A DNA stretch of 64,000 nt, taken from positions 62,001 to 126,000 of the forward strand of contig JAANBB010000028.1 in NCBI GenBank assembly GCA_014621425.1, in the 5' to 3' direction. The translations under genes were made by a program, and so were the position numbers. The stretch's first letter is position 1. Each line of letters starts with the position of its first letter. The DNA is from Cylindrodendrum hubeiense. Taxonomy: Eukaryota; Ascomycota; Sordariomycetes; Hypocreales; Nectriaceae. Positions 55,544 to 64,000 of this stretch are shown here, piece after piece. The notes below the pieces were generated by a model. It was given only the letters and a program-made list of their open reading frames with translations, did not search any database and was not told the DNA's origin.

Positions 55544-57468
55544 CTATTCGGATTGCCCCGGTGATTCACTAAGCGCACCCTGCGTAGGTGGAGTCTCCGT
55601 AGGCGATCCTTCTGTGGGTTTCTCGACGGCCTTGACCTTCTTTGCTGGGAAGAAGAAAGCAAGGATAAAGCCAATTGCGGACATCGCAATAGCACCGTAG
55701 TAACCTGCTCGGTAGCCCTCAAGCAAGGCGTCAGGGTCCTGCTTGCCCCCTTTGTTTGACGTAACGGCGTCTGTGATGACTGTCAAAACGGCTACGCCTA
55801 GGACTGCACCGCCAACATTGAGGAACATCTGTACGCATATTAGTATAAACAGAATATCGGTCAAGCGACTGTAAGGTCTTACATTGTATACTCCAGAAAC
55901 TGTTCCTTGAAGTGCGTCTGCCGCTGTCGCCACCACTGTTACGTTTCCTACAAAGTATACTGTCCCTACCCCGGCGATATAGAGAATCATCCCTGGCAAG
56001 CACAGCCTCCAGTAGTCATCCCCTGATTCCATCCGGCATAGCAGGATGACCCCTACAGCGCAGAGGATCCAGCTTCCGAGAAGGAGATTTCGCGAGCCGA
56101 CTGGCTTGAGGAGCATGGGGATGACGAAGTTCACCGCGCAAGCTGTGATCCCGAGAGGAAGGAAGCGGAGAGCGGTAGACAGGGGTGAGAACCCAAAGCC
56201 TAAAATCAAGATCATCAGCATACATCGTTAAGGCTTAAACCAATTCCTCTGGGAAGGGCCAAATTACTTTGGAGTTGTAGAGTGAGCAGATAATTGCTTC
56301 CCTGCCATACTGCGTAGGTCAGTGCGGCAGCCACACATCCTAGAACACGAACCCTGTCCTCGAACATGTACCCTGGCAGGATGGGGTCTTGGGACACCTT
56401 GACTTCGAGAAAGATGAAGGCTGCAAGGAGACACACCGATGTGACGAGCGTGGCGATGACATCGGGTGTGTGCCAGCCATTGATATTTCCCGCGGTGAGG
56501 CCGTACACAAGCAAGATGAGGCTAGACACGGAGACCAAGGTACCAAAAATATCGAGGCGAATATGAAGTGTGGACCATTTGTTTTTGGTGTCAGATTCGG
56601 AAGAAGTCGGGTTCGGCAGGTTTTGAGTGAAGTATAGGGCGAGGGCAGCGATCTCCAGAGCGCCTTCAACGATAAGACTGAGCCAGAAGATCTACAGAAA
56701 GTCCCGTTAGTGCTGCAAAGTCCGTGGAGATGTCAATACTGACCCACTCCCATGTAACAAGGGAGGTAAAAAGTCCGCCGATGATCGGACCGAAACTGCA
56801 CCACTGTTAGCGATGAAAAGGTGCCAGTGTTTCCCGGCGCATTACACGAAGCCTGTCGAACCGGCTGCACCCCAGGCTCCAAAAGCCTTGATCCGAGTAT
56901 CGGGATCCTCGAAGGAAAGTGCCACAAGAGACTGCGCAGCTGGGATTGTAAATGCAGCAGCGAGTCCCTGGAAGGCCCTGGCAACGACAAGCCCGATCTT
57001 GTCGTTGACCAGGGCGCAGACCAATGTTGCGATATTGAAGAGCGTCATTCCAAAAATGAGGACGTTCTTGTGACCAAAAATGTCACCAAGACGGCCACCG
57101 GCCATGAGGAACCCTCCAAACTATGCCGTAGGCATTGACATTAGCAATGCGGACTGGGGTATGCTCGGGCCGGGCCGTAAATATGCATACCGTCAAGGAA
57201 TACGCTGTGAGAATCCATTGCAAGGAGCCATCATCGTAGCCGAGTTTCTGCTGGATGGTAGGCAGGGCGATGTTTGCCATGCCAATATTGGCAATGTCGA
57301 TAAAGAACACGAGACAACTGTATTATCGGCAACGAGAATTGAGTGGTCAGCATTGCAGAAACAGAAAGCGGTTTCTTGCAGTTGGGGTAGTAGCTCTTTT
57401 GGTGCTGCTCCTTACACAGTGATGAGGGTAGCGATGGACGCCCCTTTGCCGGGCTTGATGGCTGCCAT
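55544..57468 (-). CDS. MFS transporter, DHA2-type (14 TM) drug/toxin exporter
   Basis: About seven exons starting at 57468 join in frame (MAAIKPGKGASIATLITV-CLVFFIDIANIGMANIAL and so on). Motifs of the drug:H+ antiporter-2 family are ANIALPTIQQKLG and LQWILTAYSLT in helices 1-2, AGGRLGDIFGHKNV in the loop after helix 2, ARAFQGLAAAFTIPAAQSL in helix 4 and AGSTGFV near helix 5. Later exons carry further hydrophobic segments and a charged C-tail ending ALSESPGQSE. It is a plasma-membrane exporter. Its position between the megasynthase and SDR genes suggests it exports the pathway product, which is inference. A TATA-like element lies at 57590 and a tandem duplication at 57605-57679. Confidence 0.86.
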
Positions 57469-57589
57469 GGTTGATGTGCTATGTTTGGTCGGAATCGAAA
57501 ACGCAAGCTGCTTAATTCCCAGCAACTCTGTACAATCGGTTAAGATGCCGCCATTTCCAGTGGGGGTGAAAGAACAGCCGGGCTCGGAC

Positions 57590-57596
57590 CTTTATA
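57590..57596 (-). promoter_or_regulatory. TATA-like element of the MFS gene
   Basis: The minus strand reads TATAAAG about 122 bases upstream of the ATG at 57468. Confidence 0.4.
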
Positions 57597-57604
57597 CGAG
57601 AGTA

Positions 57605-57679
57605 CCAAGTTAGGCAAATACCAACAAACGTAATGGAACAGCCAAGTTCAGGCAAGTACTGGGCAACGTAATGGAAAAG
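57605..57679. repeat. Tandem duplication (37/38-bp units) in the MFS promoter
   Basis: The two units, 57605-57641 and 57642-57679, both start CCAAGTT(C)AGGCAA and end ACGTAATGGAA(C/A)AG. They lie directly upstream of the TATA-like element. Confidence 0.8.
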
Positions 57680-57740
57680 GGATCGGCCTACCCATGCCCG
57701 CGTAGGGGTAAATGCGTGGCGGGCCGCTGACAGGGATATT

Positions 57741-57776
57741 TACAGTGGTGCCTACAGTGGTACCTACAGTGGAGAC
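57741..57776. repeat. Three 12-bp repeats TACAGTGG(N4)
   Basis: TACAGTGGTGCC, TACAGTGGTACC and TACAGTGGAGAC are consecutive. They lie about 270 bases upstream of the MFS start and could be an array of regulatory sites or simple slippage. Confidence 0.7.
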
Positions 57777-58041
57777 GGGAGACAAAAGTTCCACCAGGGC
57801 CAACACTTTTCCATGGCCAGATCATGTTGTGGTAATTCCGACTCACATCGCCTTGACAGCGGACCAAAAATGGGAGGTTCAAATCGCCCTTCGATTTTCA
57901 ATTCAAGATTTCCAACGAATCCACGGCATATTTGAGTTGGATTTACACTCTTTTCTTTTCTTGTCTGTCGACTGCCTCATACAGTTCCTCGTCCCCCCCC
58001 AGACGCGATGATCTGGAACGTGATTCCAAGTCAACGACTTT

Positions 58042-58392
58042 CTATCTCTTATTCCTATTTTGCGCCTCTAGGTGTACCCAATCCTGTTCATTCGAATTAT
58101 AATCCCAATGATGTGCTGTGCGGCCGTTCACAGACATAAGGTAGAGCCAAGCACATGAGGCTGAACTATCAGCAGCAAATAGTGTCAACTTGGCTCTGAT
58201 GACACCTCCAGCCCGTTGCTTGTAAGATTTGCCTCTAGTTGATTTGCTGCAATGATGCATCGCGATGGCGTTTAAATTGCTCCAGTAGTGAGGAAACGGA
58301 TCTCGCCAGATTCGGTCCTTTCCAAACCAGTAGCCATCCCAGTGACTCGCGACATCACGCAAACGATATTCAGGCTGCCGTCCAAAAAACAA
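58042..58392 (-). CDS. Hypothetical ORF, possible gene fragment
   Basis: The frame encodes 116 residues rich in Trp, His and Tyr (SHWDGYWFGKDRIWRDPFPH, CAWLYLMSVNGRTAHHWD). The same frame extends upstream (VYNEKLHLDTPLCLFFGRQP) to a stop near 58447. Composition looks protein-like, but no family is recognised and no clear start exists. It may be a C-terminal exon or a remnant. Confidence 0.35.
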   Translation of the reverse strand: MFFGRQPEYRLRDVASHWDGYWFGKDRIWRDPFPHYWSNLNAIAMHHCSKSTRGKSYKQRAGGVIRAKLTLFAADSSASCAWLYLMSVNGRTAHHWDYNSNEQDWVHLEAQNRNKR

Positions 58393-58502
58393 ACAGAGAG
58401 GCGTATCCAGATGTAGCTTCTCGTTATAGACCCAGGTGTCATTTCAAGTGAAACGGTACAGCTCAAGCAGATGACAGACGTTGGCTCCAAAAGGCTTATG
58501 CA

Positions 58503-58733
58503 GTGAGGTTTTACCCAAATTTGCAGATCCCAGGTCACCTGCTTCCAACAGGCTGCCATGGCGAATTTTCCGGCAAACTCGCCCAGCTCATTCGAACATC
58601 TGCTTTGGGATCTATCAATTTGCTGACTGCGCCAGATACATTGTCGATGTTGATCTCGGTTGCAGTGACCAGGACCGATGTCGCTCAGAAGGCCAAGCAA
58701 GATCCCATGTTTGTGAGGAAAGGGATTGCCTAA
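58503..58733 (+). CDS. Hypothetical ORF, possible gene fragment
   Basis: This 76-codon frame (QIPGHLLPTGCHGEFSGKL, TAPDTLSMLISVAVTRTDV) has coherent amphipathic composition but no recognised family. Its first codons overlap sequence open on the other strand, so at most one of the two frames is likely coding. Confidence 0.22.
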   Translation: MRFYPNLQIPGHLLPTGCHGEFSGKLAQLIRTSALGSINLLTAPDTLSMLISVAVTRTDVAQKAKQDPMFVRKGIA

Positions 58734-59343
58734 CGTCAGTACCTATAGTAGTAAATATATGTTTCCTAAGCCCCAAATAGGAGAGAATAGACGGATTGAT
58801 AGTATCAGTTATAAATACTACTATTCACTCCCAATATGCTGAGGTAGGGTAAGACTACAAGGATATTTGGACACAGTAATACCATGATACAGGCAGGAAT
58901 CATAATGGACATGATGGGCTTCCTGGTGCTGCTCCCCGCATTCTCGACATAAATACCTTGTAGTTCCAATGCAGATCCTGTCACTTAAATCGGTCTCAAG
59001 GCTGGTAAACAATAAATCACGATAACTGAAGCTTTGATTCTGGAAATACTACAATCCATTCTCAAAAGAGCGCCCCGAACGTCTGGAGATGACTTCAAAA
59101 CATGATGGATCTGGGCATTCAACGTAGAATCTACAATAATAAAGATTGATATGACACGTAGAGTCATCTCTACCGCTATTTTCATAAGCGTGGACAAGAA
59201 ATCGACGTAGGTTGACATGATCGCACGATGATCAGAATGCAGAACTTTGCTTTGCAACATTTCTCACGTCATTCAAAAGAGTAGATAAAGGAGCGTCTAT
59301 TTTCTCTAAATGCAGGTATCCTAACAAATTAAGTTGTTCAGGT

Positions 59344-60249
59344 CTACAAAAACGTAGAGAGTGCACCGTCAACAAAGATGTTGGCACCAGTCACGTATTT
59401 GGCGAGACGGCTTCCCAAGTACACCACCGCATTAGCGATATCCTGGGGCTCGCCAACGTCGCCCAGTGGAACCTGGCTTTTGAGAATGTCCATGAACTCA
59501 GGTTTATCTCGCTTCATCTTTCCAAAACTGCTCAATTCCTCCGTTCCATCGGGGTGAACGATCGTCGGCGTTTCAATGCCGCCAGGGGTGACGGTGTTGA
59601 TGCGGATGCCCTTAGGTCCAAGCACGCGAGCGTGATCCTTGGCCATTGTTGCCTGAGCGCGCTTGAATGTCGTGTATGGACCTCGGGCGGATGGATGTTT
59701 AGCCTCAAAGCCCGCGACCGAGCTGATGACGACGATTGAGCCGGTGCCACTTCTGGCCTCGAGGTGAGGCGTTGTGGCATCAATCAGGGTCCAAAGGCCA
59801 AGGATATCTGCTTGGAAGCTCTTTGTCCAGGCTTCTGGTGATGCTTCGGTAAACAAGGGAGAGGCTATAGAGCTCTTAGAGATGGTTTCTAGCTGAGAAC
59901 TTGATGAACTTACCATTGCCACAACAATATCAATTCTTCCGAATTCCTTGGCAGCATTCTCGACCCAAGACTTGATAGAAGCCGGGTCGCCAATATCAAG
60001 GACGGATCCAACGGCGCGTGCTCCATCGGCAGCGTCTTTGAAGAGAGAGAACTCATCACCTCGGACAGTTCGAGCACCGTATGAGACGTTGGCTCCTTCG
60101 GCGAGGAAGGTCTCGACTATGACTCTTCCAATACCCTTTGATCCACCTAAAATAGGAGCATGAGCGATGGGGTTCGGTTTTGCAAGACAGCGTTACGTAC
60201 CAGTCACGAGGACATGGGCACCAGTTAGCTGTGGTGTGAAACGAGACAT
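59344..60249 (-). CDS. Short-chain dehydrogenase/reductase (classical SDR)
   Basis: Three exons give a protein of about 260 residues. The first exon (MSRFTPQLTGAHVLVTG) and second (GSKGIGRVIVETFLAEGA) form the cofactor site TGGSKGIG. The second exon ends EFGRIDIVVAM. The third carries GSIVVISSVAGFEAKHPSAR and the catalytic YxxxK in GPYTTFKRAQATMAKDHA, with upstream Ser in ISS. PGGIETPT and the C-terminus (GANIFVDGALSTFL) are canonical. It is an NAD(P)(H)-dependent cytosolic oxidoreductase. Proximity to the megasynthase and exporter makes it a candidate tailoring enzyme. The last splice (donor after VVAM, acceptor TCTCTAAG) leaves SSIASPLF and could be a few codons off. A TATA box lies at 60362. 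Confidence 0.9.
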
Positions 60250-60880
60250 GGCGTTAGTCTGAAAAGGCTTGGACTGTAGTGAGAATGATTGAGGCTGTTG
60301 TGCTGTGAAGATGCTTTGCTGCGAGATGATTTCCATTCCAACAGATACGGAAAGACTCATGTTATATAGCTTTGGACCATCATTTTTGAGATACCAACTT
60401 TCACGGTGTTACAAATCCACGGGCATCCTAAACCCGTGAATGCCGCCATTTCCGTATTCTTGTTTTCCCAATCCGTGTCTGGCTTGGAGTTGTGATGGAG
60501 TCATAAGCTAGGGTGGCACCACGATGCAACAGCGTGCTTAATAATGCCGTTGTTTGAATCTCGGATGTTACTGGCGGAGTTTGGGCCCACTAAATCTTGT
60601 TTTCCTATTCGGGACATGGTGAGGCTTCATCTTTACTGCTGACAGGGATTGGCGCTGGCGTAGCGATTCGCTGAGGGACGGAGTGACCGGGTCGACGTAA
60701 GCCAAGGATTCTGGTTTTCCTAAAACGGTATAGTTACCGGCCATCCAGATGGACCCATTTTTACATCATTCCTAGCTGATTCGCATCCTCCCTCCCTCCT
60801 CCATCTTCCTCAACCGTTATACCTATTGAGGAAAACAAGATTGTTCGTATTTTCATTGGGGAGTCAAACTCACCGCCGAC
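60250..60880. other. Divergent promoter region between the SDR and regulator genes
   Basis: The two genes are divergently transcribed across 631 bases, which fits co-regulation. Apart from the SDR TATA box I see no strong motif. Confidence 0.5.
60362..60368 (-). promoter_or_regulatory. TATA box of the SDR gene
   Basis: The minus strand reads TATATAA about 113 bases upstream of the ATG at 60249. Confidence 0.42.
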
Positions 60881-62398
60881 ATGACGACGCACTTCACGTT
60901 CCTAAACACGAGCAATGCGCCAAGGCTCGGAGCTTCGGACACCAAGCGGATGAGGGCCCACGTCACCAAGTCCAACTTCGCACAGCGACGACAACGCCTC
61001 GCCAAAGAAAGACACCTAAAGGTTTCACATGACACGAGGCAAGAGCCGGCCGACGATGCCGAGCAGGCAATAACACGGCGGCCCGTGGTTCCCGCCCATT
61101 TCTCAGCAGCGGGTCGAAAACTGGATCAGCAGCTGCCCACCTTTTCTATTGACATTGACTCGTCACTGAAGTTCTGTATGACGACTTGCTTGGCAATCTG
61201 GATGTGTTTCAGCCTCCCACTAACGAAGAAATAGTGCTCCATGAGTTCCGCCCAATCATTTTCCCTGCCGGCAACGGCAGCCCTGGCTCCGTCTGCCCTG
61301 GCTCCGCCAACGAAGAACAGTGGATTAGGCTGTTCATGTCCGAGCCGGCCCTACTCGAAGCCTCCATGGCTATTGCATTTCGGACTGCCCCCGGTCATCA
61401 GAGTGCCTCCAATTCACGCAGGGCCGATCTTCATGCGTTTAGGGCAGTCAGTATCGTCAACCAACGTCTTAGCACGACTTCTACTATGCTGACGGACGGT
61501 GTGCTCGCGGCCGTGTTCACGTTGGCACTCAGCGAGGTGAGTCTTTGACACAAGGTTTCAAACCTCTCTAAGCCTCTAACCATGGGTTACACAGCGTCTC
61601 GCGCATAACGAAGCGGCGTGGAATGTTCACGTCGACGGCTTGTCACAAATGATCAAACTCAGGCGATCCAGTGGAAACGATGATTTCCCAGTGTGGTTCT
61701 CAGACTTTTTGCTATAGTAAGAACTCGGAATATCCTGCCAAAACACTAAAACTAACACTTATCAAAGTGACTCCCTCAGCGAAATGATCGCATCACCCAA
61801 GACACCACCCAAAAAGATCATAGACGCTCTCAGCGCCCCTGGCGGCGTAACAGGGCTGGACATTTCGAGAATATCTCGCGATATGGACATGTTAAGTAAG
61901 GCACTTGATGTCTTCTACACGCGCCCTGAAGACGCCGAGTTTTTGGGTCAAAAGATTGGAGAGCGAGTCAACAGGTTACATCGCGAAATAGATAGGCTTC
62001 TTACGAACGACGGAACGTATATCCGATCGTGGGCGGGCGCACTCAGGATATTCGTCCACTTATCATGGCCGCCAAAACCGGATGTTGACTTGGGCGATCT
62101 GGCACTCGCGCTGAAGGGCATGCTAGAGACGCCAGGGATCAGGCTCTGCTCCTCGATTGACATGACGGTGTGGCAGTTTTTTATCGGTGCTGTTGCAGCC
62201 GAGGGCTCTAACATCAGATTATGGTTCATCGCCAGAGTTCGGAGGATGTTCAAGCCAATGCATGTGCGCGAATGGAAAGCCGCGGCAGGAGTTCTAACGA
62301 AGGGTTTCAGACTGTGTGCTCGATTGCAGCATAGGTTCCAGCAGGTCTGGGATGAAATTGTGGTGCAATACGGGGCTAGCAGCGGCTGTTTATCATAG
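60881..62398 (+). CDS. Fungal-specific transcription factor-like protein (Fungal_trans_2 type, no zinc cluster)
   Basis: The N-terminus (FTFLNTSNAPRLG then MRAHVTKSNFAQRRQRLAK) matches the opening of a Pezizomycotina regulator family in which a TxxHV segment and a basic QRRQR helix replace the Zn2Cys6 cluster. The middle and C-terminal exons are helical: DVFQPPTNEEIVLHEFRPII, ANEEQWIRLFMSEPALLEAS, AVSIVNQRLSTTSTMLTDGV, HVDGLSQMIKLRRSSGNDDF, WAGALRIFVHLSWPP. Introns at about 61542 and 61719 are clear. Between the first part (SSLKF) and YDDLLGNLDV the frame changes near 61172. A poor GTCGAA donor at about 61112 with acceptor CTGAAG would fix it; otherwise it is a one-base frameshift. It is a possible pathway regulator for the adjacent cluster. 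Confidence 0.7.
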
Positions 62399-63230
62399 AG
62401 ACACAGGCACGGTCGGTTGCGGGTCAGTTGAGACGATATCGAGAAGATAGATGGAGCTCAAAGAGCCCTATCACCTAAATAGTTATAATGTAGGGGTTCT
62501 ACCGTTGAAGTATCTGGCCCCAGATAGGTTGTCACGATCGAAGCCAGTCAAGATATTGATCCTGAAGACGTCCCTCGCTCGAGACTCAGGCCCGGCAACA
62601 CAATCAATATAACCCTACCTATAGCTGCTAATATCTGTTCATTTGCAGGGGAAGATGTTCAATAAAGTGGTGGAAATGATGAGCCTGGTTGCGCCGTAGG
62701 GTAGGTTAGAATCCATGCTGATGCTGTGGAGGATTCCCACTGCTAAAATTAGCGGCCGATCATGGACCCGCTGCAAAAGTGGCGCCGCAGCCCGACCCCG
62801 ACCCTCCGACCCTCCGAACCCGTTACTGCAGCTGCGCGCCACCGTCTCGGGGTCTTGTTTGACCCTCCGAGCCCGGCGGCCTCACGGTGCCCGAGGCTGA
62901 TGCTCCGGTGCCGTGTCCTTGTGGACAACGCCGACGCGCCCTTCTCCACACTCATGCGACATCAAGGGGTCTCGTGCGCTGATCCATCTTGGGGTACTTA
63001 ACTTGTCTTTCCTCCTGTTTGAGAGACCGGGCTCACTTTCCTGACCCGTTCAGCCACTCGATCCAGCCTTCCAAATGTCACTGGCGCCCTCTACGACACT
63101 GACTGATCTGCAACGAGGTTGATCGAGACGCGACATCACAACAAACACCAGCACTTGCGAATACACCAGCACCTGCGAATCGACCATCAAACTCAATCCT
63201 CTCAAAGGTGCAAGCCGACACTCCGCCACC
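62399..63230. other. Intergenic region
   Basis: This 0.8-kb gap is GC-rich between 62780 and 62900 (CCGACCCCGACCCTCCGACCC-like runs). It then forms the promoter and 5' leader of the next gene, where GCACTTGCGAATACACCA/GCACCTGCGAATCGACCA is a small direct repeat. No gene is supported. Confidence 0.5.
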
Positions 63231-64000
63231 ATGTCTTCCCAAGGCCAGGGCCAAGGCAGCGGCGCCAGCCCTCCAACCCAGACCATCAGCGTGAGTTCTT
63301 GTCCTCTCGCCGCCCTCGACTCTGGCATCTCACAGGGACAACCACCTAACTGATCTGCCGTAGGGTCCTCCATATCTCATCACCACCGTCGCCACCCTTG
63401 GTGGCAACCCCGAACCCTCAGTCGACGATCCCATACTCGGCGTGCTCATCGCCCTCCTTCTCGCCAGCGCCGTGTTCAACATGACCATCTACCGGAGAAA
63501 TGCCAAACGAAACTACAAGTTCCTCTTCTCAGCTTTACTGTTCGGCTTCTCCGTGGCCCGCACTGTTGCCTGCGTTCTGCGCATTGTTGTCGGATCAAAA
63601 CCGACCGAGGTCGGCACCCGCATTGCATCTCAGGTCTTGATGAACGCCGGCGTCATCTTGCTCTTCGTCATCAACATCCTGTTCGCTCAGCGCATCCTCC
63701 GCGCCTACCACCCCAAATTCGGCTGGAGTAAACCTGTGAGGCTGGTGTTTCGTGCCCTCTTCGTCACCATCGGCGCTGTGCTCGTGATGATGATAATTGT
63801 CATGATATACTCATTCTACACCCTCGATGCCAGTGTTCGCTCTACAATTCGCACCCTCCAGCTATTTTCCGCTACCTACTTTGCAGTACTGGCCATCCTA
63901 CCAGTCCTCATTACGGTTCCTACTATCCTCCTCCCGCGCGAGGGTCCCATAGAGAACTTTGGTCAGGGCAGCATGCGAACTAAGGTTCGCCTCGTTATCT
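63231..64000 (+). CDS. Multipass membrane protein, 5' part (runs off the window)
   Basis: The first exon (MSSQGQGQGSGASPPTQTIS) is followed by an intron from 63291 to about 63363, then GPPYLITTVATLGGNPEPSV. Six hydrophobic helices are visible: ILGVLIALLLASAVFNMTIY, FLFSALLFGFSVARTVACVL, VLMNAGVILLFVINILFAQ, LVFRALFVTIGAVLVMMIIV, and two more before the edge. LRAYHPKFGWS in the third loop is typical of a fungal family often labelled 'family C-like GPCR' in automated annotation. That label is doubtful; a seven-helix membrane protein of unknown function is all the sequence supports. The gene is truncated by the window end, not broken. Confidence 0.8.

Larger units (their letters stand above)
57469..59343. 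other. Region between the MFS and SDR genes with gene fragments
   Basis: Besides the promoter repeats, this stretch has two weak coding candidates on opposite strands (58042-58392 minus and 58503-58733 plus), listed separately. The 58740-59343 part shows only short open frames without recognisable content. Confidence 0.5.

Noticed and set aside
1..64000. CRISPR arrays, bacterial operons, prophage or rRNA genes
   Set aside because: No regular short repeats with spacers, no ribosome-binding-site-led gene strings, and no rRNA-like sequence; the window is eukaryotic.

Overview
The window reads as a chromosomal segment of a filamentous ascomycete (Pezizomycotina). Genes carry short introns (about 41-75 nt, GT...AG, often with a CTAAC/CTGAC branch site). 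The families are typical of this group: a CFEM Pth11-like receptor, Zn2Cys6 and Fungal_trans_2-type regulators, a DUF7580-type protein, a TAS1-like NRPS-PKS hybrid and a SesB-like hydrolase. No species is assigned.

Layout. 0-9.5 kb: NmrA-like reductase, CFEM/Pth11-like receptor, a repeat-bearing gap with a probable TA-flanked MITE, a fungal RelA/SpoT-domain protein, and a Zn2Cys6 regulator whose zinc cluster is split by a 20-nt exon. 10-20 kb: a secreted protein of unknown family, an APC-superfamily permease, a gene-poor stretch with a degraded dispersed repeat, and a GIT1-like MFS transporter. 20-31 kb: a tRNA-Pro(CGG)-like locus with 54 extra bases in the D-loop, an F-box-type pseudogene with two lesions, an isochorismatase-like hydrolase, and a long mosaic gene joining a SesB/SERAC1-like lipase to ubiquitin-like domains. 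31-43 kb: a second copy of the dispersed repeat, a Mid2-like surface protein with cytoplasmic repeats, a multipass membrane protein, a NAPE-PLD-like metallo-beta-lactamase protein, a small secreted cysteine-containing protein and the DUF7580-type protein. 43.5-62.4 kb: a probable biosynthetic gene cluster. 62.4-64 kb: the 5' part of a multipass membrane protein.

How the genes may work together. The clearest group is 43.5-62.4 kb: a BAHD-type acyltransferase, a C-A-PCP-KS-ACP-TE megasynthase, a DHA2-type MFS exporter, an SDR oxidoreductase and a transcription factor. This is a plausible hybrid NRPS-PKS pathway with tailoring, export and regulation. Its KS has Asn where the second KS histidine is expected, and an ACP and thioesterase follow the KS with no AT between. 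That differs from the C-A-PCP-KS layout known for tenuazonic acid synthetase (TAS1).

The second point of interest is 25.5-30.3 kb, a SesB-like alpha/beta hydrolase fused to a conserved fungal domain and tandem ubiquitin-like folds, one ending in a diglycine. With the RelA/SpoT protein and the DUF7580 protein it resembles parts of fungal non-self recognition repertoires. That reading is inference. All exon joins were made by hand from splice signals and frame continuity and have not been checked against transcripts.
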